A stretch of 64,000 bases of DNA, from contig CM026574.1 in NCBI GenBank assembly GCA_015143295.1, positions 13,270,938 to 13,334,937 of the forward strand, in the 5' to 3' direction. This stretch comes from Tetracentron sinense (taxonomy: Eukaryota > Streptophyta > Magnoliopsida > Trochodendrales > Trochodendraceae). The translations under genes were made by a program, and so were the position numbers. Below, in pieces: positions 51,906-63,809 of this stretch; positions within the stretch are counted from its first letter, which is position 1, and the number at the start of each line of letters is the position of its first letter. The notes below the pieces were generated by a model, which saw nothing but the letters and a program-made list of their open reading frames with translations, was not told where the DNA came from and did no database searches.

Positions 51906-54589
51906 AGTGACAAGGTTAGCAACTTGAATAAGAAGGACTGAAATCATCCTATTTTTACACTGTACTCAGATCTCAGGGATGCAGTATGATGACATGTATG
52001 CATGCAGTGCAAATGGTGGGTGCAATGAAGCAATACGACCACTGCTGGGGAAGAGCGGGTAGTTCAGTCTACTCACTGGGGATTGATGGATGCAAGGATG
52101 GCATAGCCGGAGGTAGTAGCCAGAAGGAGGTGTCGCTCAGAAGCGACAGAGGGGGTTGATCAAAATGGTGTTTCATGACGGATATTAACTGGATCGACTG
52201 GACACACGGGGTGTCGAGAACACACGGGGTATTGGACATGTAAGGTGCCACAAAGTGTGTTATGTCATACTCATCTGGGATTCCGTGGACACGCGGAGGC
52301 GTCGAAAAGAGGAGACATACAGGAGGTAATACTGTGGTATGATGAGATTGTCAAGGAGCATACAGGATGCCAAAGACACGCGGGGGTGTCGAAAGTGTGA
52401 CATGTAGGAGGTAATGCTGTGGTATGACGAGATTGTCAAAGAGCACACAGGATGTCAAAGACACACGGGAGTGTCGAAAGGATGACATGCAGGAGGTAAT
52501 GCTGTGGAATGATGAGGCTGTCAAGGAGCATACAGGATATCGAGTATACACGGAGGTGTCAAAGAGGTGACATGCAGGAGGTAATGCTGCGCTATGACGA
52601 GATTGTCAAGGAGCACACAGGATGTGAAGGACACACGGGTGTGATGCTATGCAGAGATGTCATAAAGGGGATAAAGGCGAGGATGTTTTCCCATGACTCT
52701 ACTGATTGCACTTGCAGGGATGCATAGTATCCGCTTCTTCTGCTTTATCTTACCGGGGTTGCTCAATGCAGGCTGGTATGACCAGGTTTGGATACCGGAT
52801 GGTCTAGCTTTGAAAATTTTTAGAAAAGTATTAGACTTTTGCAAAAAAATTTGATTTTGAAAAAAAAATAGCTTAGCTTTCTAGATTTGCTAGGAATTGC
52901 CTTTGTCAGTGCTTGGGGATTTTGTGATCTGTCTTTCACTCTCGAAGAGTAGAGTATGACCCAGAAGAGGTTTTTTCACCGCTGGGGATGTTCATGGGTA
53001 GACCTGTTTGTCTTGTCCCTGCTGGAGATCGAACTCTAGCTAGGGGAAGCTTTCTGGGAAATAAATTGGACGTTTCTAAACTCCTGCTGGGGAGAGTGCT
53101 TATAGAGAGTAGTAGGAAACTTCTTCTGGAGATTCGCTGAGGAATGTGACACCGTTGTAGATCGCTACTGGGGATCTATTGGCTGGAGACCGGACTTTAG
53201 CTGGGGATATCCTTGTTGAAGGTCGATAATTGTTTGCTTGGGGCGTTGTAGCCTATACTGGAGACTGCTGCCTGAAATTCTGTTTCTCAGTTTCATCTAC
53301 TGGGGGACTGCCGCAGGGGACTTATATGGCTAGACTAATTGCTGTTGGATTCTATTGCCAAACTGCTCTTCAACTTTTCTCCATTTTTTATCCTTTGAAT
53401 GACCAAGTAATGGGGTTCGCATAATTTTTGCCCAATGAGGCCGTTACTGATTTTCCTCATGCCTGTGAAGCTGGTTGTTTTTTGTCCCTGTTTTGCCACT
53501 AGTCACAAGACTAGGTCTGGGGTAGCATAATTTTTGCGCGATGAGGCCGTTACCGATTTTCACTCATGCTTGTGAATTATTAGGGAAAATTGGTCCTCTC
53601 CCGTCATTGCCCTGAATGACGGTCCTCTGAGGATTTGTAGAGACTAAATTTCCACTAAGGATATAGATGTGATGTTACACTTGCAGTTGTAGTTTCTAGG
53701 GGATCTAGAAGGGCTTAGAGTAAGATGAAATGTAAGCTGGGGGACTGAAGTTTGGGACACCATGCGATTTCTCCTATTGTAGTTGATTTATAGTCTCTTG
53801 GAAGTTTGTTTTATCAGTTGATTTTCATACTCTTGGGGAGTTCTCAGGTGGTTTTTTTATTTTTGGGAGTCCGCTGGAGAATTTGAGAGAGGTTGTCTCT
53901 GCTGGGGAGGGTAAGAGAGATTGTCTCTATTTGAGAATAGAGAGGTTGTCTTTGTTTGGAGATTGTTTTTCAGGCGAGATTGTCCCTGAAAGATTTTTCT
54001 GCTGGGGAAAGAGTCTGGAGAGATTGTCTCTGTGGGGAATCTCTGGTTTTTGAAAATGTTTTGACTTCTATTTTGGGTTTTCCTTTGATGAAAATTTTGC
54101 ACCCTTGAGAGCCGACTCATCTGGGGAAGTTGAGAGGATTTTTGCTTTGTTGGACTCTAGGGGAGAGATTCTTAGAGAGGCTTTGATTCGACTGGGGGTG
54201 ATTTGACTCTGCATGGGGAAGTCGGAGGATATGTGACTCTTCTGGGGAGGATTTGACTTCACGGGAGAGAGTTGGGGGAAGTATGATCTCCTTTTTATGA
54301 CCACACCTGATTTGTCAGGTTACCTACGTACCCTTTACAGGATCAGGTCATGATGTAGTTCAGGTAAATGCTGCAAAGGATAAGGGAGGGTGTCCCTGAA
54401 AAGGTATAATGAAAGAAGGGTTGTTAGGTTCAAAGGGCTAACTAGCGGATTTCATTGATTTGTAAATGGGTTACATTTGCTAGGGATAAAGAGTGTGCCA
54501 AGGATGGCCTCCTGTCATTTACCGGAGAAACTACAAGTATAAAGTGCCTATCAGATCCAGACGCTAAGTGTAGTATCATTTAACTTTAT
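51906..54589 (-). other. Ogre B 3' untranslated region
   Basis: About 2.7 kb between the integrase end and the polypurine tract, without coding signal. It contains an 85-bp tandem array (52236-52660), a 106-bp spaced duplication starting GCATAATTTTTGC at 53419 and 53525, and a field of AGAGATTGTCTCT dyads alternating with CTGCTGGGGA words (52960-54250). Long, repeat-rich 3' regions are known in Tat-lineage elements. Confidence 0.75.
52236..52660. repeat. 85-bp tandem array in Ogre B 3' UTR
   Basis: The block AGGAGGTAATGCTGTGGTAT recurs at 52321, 52406, 52491 and 52576, exactly 85 bp apart each time. Each unit also has GTCAAGGAGCAYACAGGAT and GACACRCGG. A degenerate unit precedes it at about 52243 and a partial one follows. 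Confidence 0.94.
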
Positions 54590-55830
54590 CCATGTTGACG
54601 GGCTCTGCGAGGTCTTCGTCATCCATACGTCCGAGTCAAAGGGCGCCACCTGAGAATTTGTCTCGGACGATGTATGGACCTTCATAATTGGGAGCAAACT
54701 TGCCCCATGGGTCAGGGCAGTTTGGCAACATTTTTCGGAGAACTAGGTCGCTGTTCTCGATGCTTCACAGCTTGACTTTCTAGTTGAATGCCCTAGCCAT
54801 ACGCCTCTGATAGGCCTGAGAGTGATTGATGGCTTTCAGTCGCTGCTCTTCAATCAGATTCAGCTACTCGTATTGGATTTGTGCCTATTCTGCTTTTGAT
54901 AGCTCTGCTTACATTAACACTTGAAGTGATGGAATTTAAACTTCAACGGGGAGGACTGCTTCCATAGCATAGGCTAGAGAGAATGGCGTTGCCCCAATTG
55001 AGCTTCGAATGGGCATTCTGTAGGCCATGAGTGCTTAAGGGAGCATCTCATGCTAGGCAGAGCACTTGGTTGCCATCTTCTCTATGATTCTCTTCATGTT
55101 TTTGTTGGCGGCTTCAACTGCACCATTGGTTTGTGGCCTGTATGGCGTAGAGTTGTGATGTTGAATCTTAAATCTCTAGCAAAGGATAATCATCCACTTG
55201 TTGCAGAAATTGAGAGCGTTGTCTATCACAATCTCAAATGGAATGCCATATCAGCAGATGATGTCCCTTTTTAGAAAATGTTGAACCACGGAGGCTGTGA
55301 CGTTAGCATAAGAGGCTGCCTCAACCGATTTTATAAAGTAATCGATTGCAACCAAGATGAATCGATGTCCGTTAGATGCTTTCGGAGCTATAGGTTCGAT
55401 TCGGACTATGCCCCAGGCAGAGAATGACCAAGGAGTAGTCAAATTGTGCAGCCTGTTTGGTAGTGCATTTACCCTATCGGCATAGATTTGGCACTGGTGG
55501 TATTTATGTGCATGCTTGTAGCAGTCTGATTCTATTGTAGACTAGTAGTAGCCCAGCCTCAATATCTTCTTCGATATCATCAACCCCTTCATGTGTGGGC
55601 CACAAGCTCCTCCGTTAACTTCTTCGACTACTTGTGCTGCTTCATTGGTATCTAGGCATCTTAGCCAGAGTAGGTTCAGCGACCTTTTGTATAAGATTCC
55701 CCCTAAGAGGACAAACTGAATGGCCAGTCTTCTGACTGTCCGGTGATCTATTTTAGTAGCGTCGAGTGGGAAGGCCCCGTTCTCAAGGTATTGCTTGATG
55801 TCTCCGTACCAAGGCTTATTGTCTGACACT
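54590..55830 (-). pseudogene. Ogre B integrase
   Basis: Three domains in order on the minus strand. The zinc-binding N-terminal part (55542-55829) has VEEVNGGACGPHMKGLMISK. The catalytic core (55251-55442) has PWSFSAWGIVRIEPI and KASNGHRFILVAIDYFIKSV; the first catalytic Asp, normally in the WGIDxI position, is Val-Arg here. The C-terminal part (54590-54725) reads PWGKFAPNYEGPYIVRDKFS, the GPY motif of Ty3 integrases, then a stop and DDEDLAEPVN, the usual ending. Between 54725 and 55250 stops are frequent. Inactive. Confidence 0.86.
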
Positions 55831-55862
55831 TCTTCGATCTAAAGGCAGTAGGCAGGCTGATC

Positions 55863-56387
55863 CTATTGCTGGATTTCAATATGCCAGAGCATGATGCCCC
55901 TAGGGATTTGTACCATAGAAGCTAGAGTAGCTAGTGCATCGGTGAATCGGTTTTGGTTCTTGGACCTCTGACTGAAGCTAATTCTTCTGAACTGAGTGAT
56001 TAGTAGATTGAGGTAAGCTAAGTACGGGACTACCCTTGCTTCTCGGATGGCATAAGATTCATTTGCCTGACAGATTACTAGAGATGAGTCACCGTAGACC
56101 TTTACCTCTTCAATTCTGATGCTCATGGCTTCTTTTAATCCTGCTATGCATGCCTCGTACTCTGCTTCATTATTTGAACATCTGAATTTTAGCTTGACTG
56201 AAATAGGGAGCTGTGCTCCTTTAGGTGAGATTAGGACTGCTCCTGCCCCATGCCCAAAACTATTGGCAGCTCCGTCAAAGTATAACTTCCAGTTAGAGTA
56301 CTTTTTCTCTTCCGCTTCTGTGTATAGGATGGTTTCATCTAGAAATTGATCATGTATTGAAACAAAGTCTTGTGCTGTGATCTGCAA
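55863..56387 (-). pseudogene. Ogre B second RNase H domain
   Basis: A 174-codon open stretch with LYFDGAANSFGHGAGAVL, NNEAEYEACIAGLKEA, KVYGDSSLVICQ and FTDALATLASM: the four acidic active-site positions (D, E, D, D) of RNase HI are all present. A second, archaeal-type RNase H between the first one and integrase is a known feature of the Tat lineage. This is the best-preserved enzyme domain in copy B. It would degrade the RNA strand during cDNA synthesis. Confidence 0.88.
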
Positions 56388-56399
56388 TCGCCTGCCCCT

Positions 56400-57640
56400 T
56401 GATTGAATTCTAAGTCATGTACGTGATGGCGAATTCAGACAACATAAGTCATCGGGCAGTTCTTCCGGTGGTGGCTGGCTATTCTAGTAAGTACTTGAGT
56501 GGGTCCATCCGGGGGATCAGGATTACCGGGTAGGAAAGTAGATAGTGCCGAAGACGCTGAGTAGCCTAGACCAGTGCCATACATGTCTTCTCAAGAGGGC
56601 AGTATCCCTCTTCATACTCTAGTAGGCACTTACTAATGTAGTAGATGGCTTGCTCTGTTCTGCCTGTCTTGTCGTGTTGTGCCAGGACGCACCCCATAGA
56701 GGTTTTTTGTACTGAGATGTAGAGTAGCACGGGCCACCCCGGTGTAGCGGGCACAAGTACTAGAGGGTTGAGGAGATACTGCTTTATTCTGTCAAAGGCT
56801 TCTTGGTATTCTGCTCTCCAAACTATAGGTACATTCTTTTGGAGAAGCTTGAAGATTGGCTTGCATATCGGAGTGAGCTAGGAGATGAATCTACTGATGT
56901 AATGAATTCTGCTCAAGAACCCTCGGATTTCCTTTTCAGTGTGGGGAGTTGGCATTTCGATGATGGCCTTAATTGGCTTTGGCTGGATCGATCTCGATGC
57001 CTCTTTTATTGACTATGAAGCTGATGAGCTTTCTAAATGACGCTCTAAAGACACATTTGGCCTGATTCAGACTCAAGTCGAACTCTCACAGTCTGTCGTA
57101 GAGTCTCTTCAAGTCTTCACGGTGCTGCCTGGTAGTAGGAGATTTGACGATCATATCATTCACAGATTTCAGTTGACTTGTGGATCATGTCATGGAATAG
57201 TGCAGTCATAACCCTCTGGTAGGTTGCCCCTGCATATTTGAGTCTAAAGGGCATTACCTTGTAGCAGAATGTGCCCCAAGGTGTTATGAAGTAGGTTTTC
57301 TCCATGTCTTCTTTTGTTGTTCTGATTTGGTTGTATCGGGAGAAATCATCCATGAATAAGAGTGTCTCATGTCCTGCAGTATTGTCAACCAGTATGTCGA
57401 TGTGCGGGAGAGGGAAGTTGTCCTTGGGGCTTACCCTGTTTAGGTTCCAGTAGTCGATGCATATTTGGTCCTTGCCATCCTTATTGGGTACCGGTACAAT
57501 ATTGGCCAATCACTCAGGGTAGTTTACTACTGCCAGGAAGTCTGCACTGATCTGCTTTTTAACCTCTTCCTTGACCTTCTATGATCATTCGGGCCTCATC
57601 TGTCACAGTTTCTGCTTAACTGGTCTGACGTCTGGGTTCA
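56400..57640 (-). pseudogene. Ogre B reverse transcriptase and first RNase H domain
   Basis: RT palm motifs in 57156-57509: IVPVPNKDGKDQICIDYWNL, PLPHIDILVDNTAGH, LLFMDDFSRYNQI (first catalytic Asp kept) and MPFRLKYAGATYQR. The YVDD box that should follow at about 57150 is destroyed: a 2-bp deletion and changes give C-x-N-D in a shifted frame. The first RNase H/connection part (56566-56754) has LLYISVQKTSMGCVLAQHD and AIYYISKCLLEYEEGYCPLE, with its opening Asp already Ser, as usual for this degenerate domain. Non-functional. Confidence 0.87.
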
Positions 57641-59050
57641 GGGGCAGTCTGTGTACCACCAATGCTGGGTCTAGGCCAGGTATGTGTGCATATGACTAGG
57701 CGAAGACATCACTGCAGCTTCTCAGGAAGCTAATCATGTCGGCTCTCTATTGTGGGCCCATGTTTGTGCAATTTTGACTAACTGGGGGTTATCTGTGGAT
57801 CCCAAGTTGATTGTCTCAGTGTCTTCGATGTTCGACTATAGTAACCCTTCACTGTGTTCTAGGAGGTTCAGAATTTTCTAAGGCGGTTTCTCCTCCTGTT
57901 CCGAGTCATACTCTACTTCCGAGAGTTTAAAGAGGGTTTGACGGGTAGTCCTGTCAGAGGTGATTTCTTGGCAAATCAATTAACTTAAGTTCAGCATGCT
58001 TATATTTTTTTTTTATTTTTGTTAGCTTCGGGATACTAGGCCTTCCAGGGGAAGAGTCCGTGTGATTTTTATCATCAACCGTTATGAAATGTTTCTTTTT
58101 GAAAACATGATTTTTGAGTCAAAGCATCTGATTTTCATTGACAAAATAGATGACTGGTTACAAAAATGACTCAAACAAAAAGAGGCCAACAGTGGCCTAA
58201 CATTTGAATTTTACAAATGGGAGCAAAGAGTGATAGAGGGAGGAGAAGGGTGATGCTTGGTCGCTGCTGTCTTGGACCAACCTGTCCTGCACTGTGCTTG
58301 CCCCGGCCTTGAGTGGCCTCGATGGTGAGAGCTTCAGTCCACCAACGGATTAGTGGCTGGCAACTGGATGATGCTTCGACGCTATTGGAGAGGGTGTAAA
58401 CCTGCTCCCCCACTGGATATTCTGCTTCAATAGCATCTTCAACAGTCAGCTCGTCAAACATTTGGGCCATGCTGAAGATCTCTGGATTTGGAATCGCTGA
58501 AGATTCGGCTCTAGGCTGGAGGATTAAGGCAATGGGTGCAACAGAGGTTTATGGATATGTTTTGAATATTCCCACGAGGAAGGTTACAGAGATATAAGAT
58601 CGGAGCTCTGGTTTCGCAGACTGTCTGCTCTTCTTGGTCAACTTGGAGAGATAGTTCTCGTATTTGGGCTTGTATCCCAATCTTTAGGGAGATGTATAGC
58701 AAGGAGGCGTGTATCTCTTCTTCATGCCCTGATTCATGGTACCCAGACCCTTCCCTCGGTGATAGTTTATTTTGGCCATCATTCTGACAAATAGTGGCAC
58801 TGCTTGCTTGCTTTGTTGTTCTATCTAGGCGATAGAACGAACCTGCTCGAACTGGAATGTCATAAAGGCAGTGCCTTGTCCCATCTCTTAGATGTCCCTA
58901 AAGGAACTTGTCAAATCCTCAGAAGGAATGACAACTTGGCGGTCATCGTGGATGAATTTGATTCTCTAGAGCAGAGAGGAGGGAATGGCTCCGACCGTGT
59001 GGATCCATGGCCTCCCTAAGAGCAAGGTGAATGAGGCTGGCACATTTATA
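57641..59050 (-). pseudogene. Ogre B pol: linker and post-protease segment
   Basis: Corresponds to 1-632 of copy A plus the part of copy A outside the window. 58171-58470 has FDELTVEDAIEAEYPV; 58511-59050 includes the region matching the LGRPWIH segment, here broken by many stops. 57641-58170 is a linker with stops and a TTTTTTATTTTTG run near 58005. Confidence 0.68.
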
Positions 59051-59600
59051 ACCTAAAAGTTCGTTATGAACTGGGCTAGTCCGACGCCGATGGTGAAATC
59101 AATGTCACCCAAATTCTGCCTGGTTGTATTGTGAAAAACCCGATGGTCATGAGTCTCTTCTCTACTTGGCTAAGGTTTAAACCCAGGTTTTATAGTGTAG
59201 ACAATGTGCAGACATTTAGACCGGAGCCATTGTAGATGAGCACTGACGATAACGTTCTATCTATGCATTGTATAGTAATGTATAGGGCTCGAGTATGATC
59301 CCTATCTCCATCTGGTATTTCCTCTTCTGTGAAAGAGATGATTCTAGATTCAAGCACTTGCCCCACCATCTGCCCCGGCTTCTAGGGCGAGATGTCTAAT
59401 GTTACATGGGCATTGTTAAATATCCAGAAGAGTTGCTTCCTGTGATGTTCTGAGGTTAAGAGTAGACCCAAGATTGAGATCTATGCCTGGGTCTTACCCA
59501 ACTGCTGGGTGATATTGAACTCTTCTACTTTTTCCAATATTTTGAGCAAGACTGCAGAGTCTGCTGCTTCCTTCTCTGGGTTTGACACCCCTGATTTATC
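59051..59600 (-). pseudogene. Ogre B protease domain
   Basis: Aligned with 648-1208 of copy A. The active-site stretch near 59246 reads VLIYNGSGLNVC: the catalytic Asp (GAC in copy A) is Tyr (TAC). Other matched segments have stops. Inactive. Confidence 0.8.
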
Positions 59601-61570
59601 TTTTGCTTTCTCTTTTACTTACTCAGCTGCCGGAGCTTGGTACACCCAGTCAGATCGGGTAAGGTAGGTTATGCTTTCATTCTCAAGGATGAGGTTGAGG
59701 TTGAAAGGCAGAGATGAGATGTAAGAGATCCTAATAGGACCTGTAGAGGTGGAGGCTTGAGATTGTGCTATGCGCCAATTGGCAGGACAGGGAATTGCTT
59801 AAACAATTTGCTCTTCTTCAGCTTCAAGAGCGGGGTTTTGTATTGGAGCTTGGATGGCTTGTATGTTTGACTGAGGAAAGGAGATTATAACAAGGGATTG
59901 GTAAGAGGGCCTGATGATGCCATCATTGACTGCTGGTGTACTGGATCCTGACCGCCCTGCCCCGGGCTCTTCCCACTGAATAAAGTTGATTTGATTGTTA
60001 TGTGGGGGCAATGGCACCTGATTGGTGCTAGTATTGCTGGAAGCCAGCTCAACCTTTTCATCATCTAAGAGGTCTTAGATGACACACTTCACACCTATGC
60101 AGTAATCTGTAGTATGGCCTGGGCCTCTATGGAAGGTGCAGTGATGATCGGTATGGTAGTTCTTGTTTTGTTTGTCTGGAGGTAAGAGAGGTGTAGGGCT
60201 TCTCAATTTGAGAAGGCCCTGCTTAGTCAGGAATTCCACCAATTGGCTGAGTGTGTATGGAAGAGTGGTAAAGTTTCTGGGAGGATGGTTTTGCCCCTGG
60301 TTTGGTCAGGCTGGCCGGGTGTTTCTAACAACTGATTGTTGCTGAGCTGCTGGAGCTGGTAATCTGATGGGTGTTGGGAGAGCAACCATAAGTACATTTT
60401 CCTTCTTTCTATGGTTCTTGGGACCGATGTTCCTGCTGGATGAAGCGAATGTCTTAGGGGGAGCAAGCCCTAGACTGGAGTGGATTGCCCCACTCTTGAG
60501 GGTGGTCTTGATACGGGCACCTGTCTTGATGATGGTGCAGAAGTCCATTATTGGTAAAGTTACCATCAGCGTAGAGTAAAGCTGCTTTAGAGTTCCCATG
60601 AACATGCTTGCCAGCTCTTCCTTAGGGATCTGAGTTGGGATCTTAGCTTACATTTCCCTCCAGCAGGTGACGTATTCCATAAATGATTCGTTGTCACGTT
60701 GGCTTAGCTGCTCGAGCTGGCTCCTCTGAGGTCGGAACTCCTAGTTAAAGGAATACTGCTCTACGAAGCTATCCTGACATCCTGCCAAGTCTTGATTTTC
60801 TACTTGTCCAGAGACATCCACCATATGAGGGCTGCCCCCTTCAGACTCTTTTGAAATTACTAGATAAGTAGGGGCTGATTTTTGTTGTGCTGGAGCATGT
60901 CCCCCATGTACAACTGTAGATATTGCTTTGGAGAGCCCTAGCCATTATATTTATCAAAGTTCGGGACCTTGAAGCCTGTGGGAACAACATTCCCTAGTGA
61001 GAAAGTTAGGTATTCTAGGGATAGACTGGCACTTGTAAATGCACCTTTCATTCTTCTTATTTCTTCTTTCATTTGCTTGATTTCCTCATGCTGGTCCCTG
61101 AGGGACGGGGTAGGGTCTGAAGATGATGGCCGATCTTGATTGGCATGTGAGGCCTTGGGTTGCTCTTCATATTGGTCATACTCTTCACCTTCGCCTGCTG
61201 CTGGTCTAGGGTTAGGTATGATGAGAGGAATAGGGTGAGGCTCTGGAATAGACTGCTCGGATGGTTCTCCAGTCGGGATCTGGGTAGAGGGTTCATCGAC
61301 TCGGACACCAATTAGAATCTTTAGGGATTCCAGAACACTGTTGAGTTTTCATTGCATGGCTGCGATGTCCCTGTCATGAGCTTGTAGGATCTCACTGGTT
61401 CGCTGGTGCTGATCTATAGGTTCCGGCATTGAGTCTGAGCTGCTCCCTGATTGAACTTTGCAAGATACTATCTCATTGATTGGCATCTCTGTTAAGACTG
61501 TGTATGCGGCTGCTGCTGCTTCTGTTTCTATGAGAATCGCAGTTAGAGAACCAGTCACAGGTCGGCTCAT
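59601..61570 (-). pseudogene. Ogre B gag
   Basis: Start MSRPVTGSLTAIL at the complement of 61568-61570, the same as in copy A. Then HQRTSEILQAHDRDIAAMQ, a Pro/Glu-rich linker (61100-61310), a coiled segment HEEIKQMKEEIRRMKG, capsid words GDMLQHNKNQPLLI and LKGAALIWWMSLDK (about 60800-60930), and the C-terminal piece (60306-60605) LKQLYSTLMVTLPIMDF and HSSLGLAPPKTFASSS. A Cys/His FHRGPGHATD-like element lies near 60110. Stops occur every 50-100 codons. Confidence 0.85.
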
Positions 61571-61689
61571 GCAACTGAAAAGAATGCAACGGTTAATCAC
61601 GATTATGCATGATGACAAAAAGAAGATGCTAGAAAAATGATTTTTCATTAATGCATGAGGAGTACAAGATAGTACGACTCAAAAAGAAG

Positions 61690-62790
61690 AAAAAATCTCG
61701 ATCCTAGGTAGGCCCATCAGTGATCACAAAGTCAAGTGGTCGGGGCACTCCGTTGAGGTCCATAATCTGCTGTTAGAGGGATGTGATATCAACCTCCATG
61801 TTTTCAATTATTTCTGTAGCGTTGAACATTCAAAACCCAAAATATTGGATTTGATTGGTCATCTCAACCTTTGCACTGTCAAGCTGCTCTTGGTAGAAGT
61901 ATAGCTGGGCCCGGATGACGGCTGTCTCTTTGGCATCGCCTTTGCCCCTCCTGTGGAGAGATTGGATTGTCTATTCCAATTGTTCAACCTGTTCTTGCAA
62001 GCCTTGGAGTCCACGGTTCTGCTTCGCTTCCTGTTGTCTAAATGCTCGCTGGGCCTTCCGTAGCCTTTTCTTATTTTGCTGGATCAGGAACTGTCTCTCC
62101 AGGATGATGTCTCTCTAGGGAACTAGCATTTCAGCAAGGGGTATGGTTTCGTGTGATGGAGCTGAGACTGGTGTAGGTAGTTCCCTGGGTGCAGGAATGC
62201 TAGGTAGAATGTCAGGATTATCCACCCACTGTCGGTATGCTGAATCGGTCGATAGTCTTGATGTAACCACAAAGTCAGGCCACTGGTCCCACCTGGAACT
62301 GCGCCAAGCTGACTGTAAGCATCGAATGAGGTTGTCAAAATGCACTGTGAAAGTGATCTAATCATTTTCCTACCGGTCTATCACTGGGATATGCTGAGGC
62401 AATCCAAACTGTCGGAGGACTCGTTGTAATGGAGTTAGGGTTCCACTTACGCTTGTACTTCTTGTCAAGAAATGACACAAGTATCCGATCAAAAGAGCCG
62501 TTAGGTTAGGGTCGGGCTGCAAGCAGGCATACTTGATATTGAAGAACCGGGATAGGTTTGCTTGGTATGTTGTCTTGTAACGCGGTACTATAGCTTCACC
62601 GTCCATGTTTAACCCTACAATACATTGAATCTCTTCCAGTGTTAAACACAGTTCGTTCTTACTGAAACGGAATACCATGTGACATGGGTTCCAACACTGG
62701 ATAGTTGTGTTCAAGAGGCGCGGGTCCGGGTTAACTATGGATAGGTCTAAAATAGTCCCAGTTTTTTAGTACTAAGCCCAAGCAAGACGC
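61690..62790 (-). pseudogene. Ogre B ORF1 with internal deletion
   Basis: The N-terminal piece (62370-62714) has HMVFRFSKNELCLTLEEIQC, GLNMDGEAIVPRYKTTYQAN and ends QRVLRQFGLPQHIPVIDR. The following piece (62115-62345) has CLQSAWRSSRWDQWP and AYRQWVDNPDIL, then a Gln/Glu/Leu coiled coil to 61690. Compared with copy A, about 460 bp are missing at 62426-62427 (copy A 4040-4525), removing the LLVEAVLVGI and PVILAELLRAL block. Resembles DUF7745 / plant mobile domain; function unknown. Confidence 0.68.
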
Positions 62791-63787
62791 TGACTCAAGG
62801 TAAAGGTCTCAATTGTTTTATGGAGGTTGTCATCACATGCCCCCTTGGAAGTTAGGTGCACGGGTCATGACGGTCAACCCATTGACTGAACAATCCTTGA
62901 AGGACCTGCTATTTACCTGGACAATAAACAGACTCTGTGAGTGTACTGTGGATGCAGATGGAATGCAAAAGATGATGTAATATTTTTTTTTGATTTTTGA
63001 TTTTTGATTTTTGATTTAATTGGGTGTGACAAGGCACATATGATTCGATAGGGCAGACAGACGGAAGTCCGACGTGCTTTAGCCCAGGTTGTCGGGAACC
63101 GGTGAACCTATCAGATCAAGGTTGGGGACATGCCCAATAAAGGCATGTCTGCCTGGGATTTGAACCCCATATGCTATATCAAGAAGCAAGGTTGGATGTA
63201 GTTTATTAAAAGCATAGATTCGGCTCATTACATGTCCTTGGGTGGGTGGTTATTCGGGTAGAATGTGCCGGGATAGTCAATCACAATTGGTGACAGGTAT
63301 AGGGTGCAAGTCGGTTAGGGTTTAGAGTAGCCCTTCCTGGGTGGGCTGCTTGTAGACTATATCCTAACCTAGGCTATATGTATGAATGTTGGTTTGATGC
63401 AGGTGTGTTCTTAGCAAGATGTGAGGATCACTTAACACCGTATATACGACTCTCCGGTATAGAACATACTTGAAAAGGGATGATTGGTGTAAGCGAGAGT
63501 TTTCAGAATCCTTCCCTGAGGGTAATCACCCATTAGGAGTAACTCCACGAACCTCCAAGACTGTTAAGTCACTGACACTGAGGATGATCATCCAGTAACC
63601 GTTAACGTAATAAGTCTGTCTATTGGGTTTAATAGGATAATTACACTACTATGACATGTATAGATGCACAGTACACAATTAACCAAAAGAAAGAATGATT
63701 AGTGTTTAGTTAAACGCTTAGGCATTTTAGTAAGTTTGAGGTCTAATTGGGTTAAACCTAGGTTCCGGGTTGAACCAAGAGTAATCT
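62791..63787 (-). other. Ogre B 5' leader (untranslated)
   Basis: Matches 4861-5866 of copy A. A TTTTTGA microsatellite of about four units (62982-63017) is absent from copy A, where a single TTTTGA stands (about 5091). No coding signal. Confidence 0.7.
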
Positions 63788-63805
63788 TCCCCAGCAGAGT
63801 TGTCA
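63788..63805 (-). other. Ogre B primer-binding site, tRNA-Arg type
   Basis: Minus strand TGACAACTCTGCTGGGGA, four bases after the LTR end. One more transition (G to A) than copy A. Confidence 0.8.
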
Positions 63806-63809
63806 GAGC

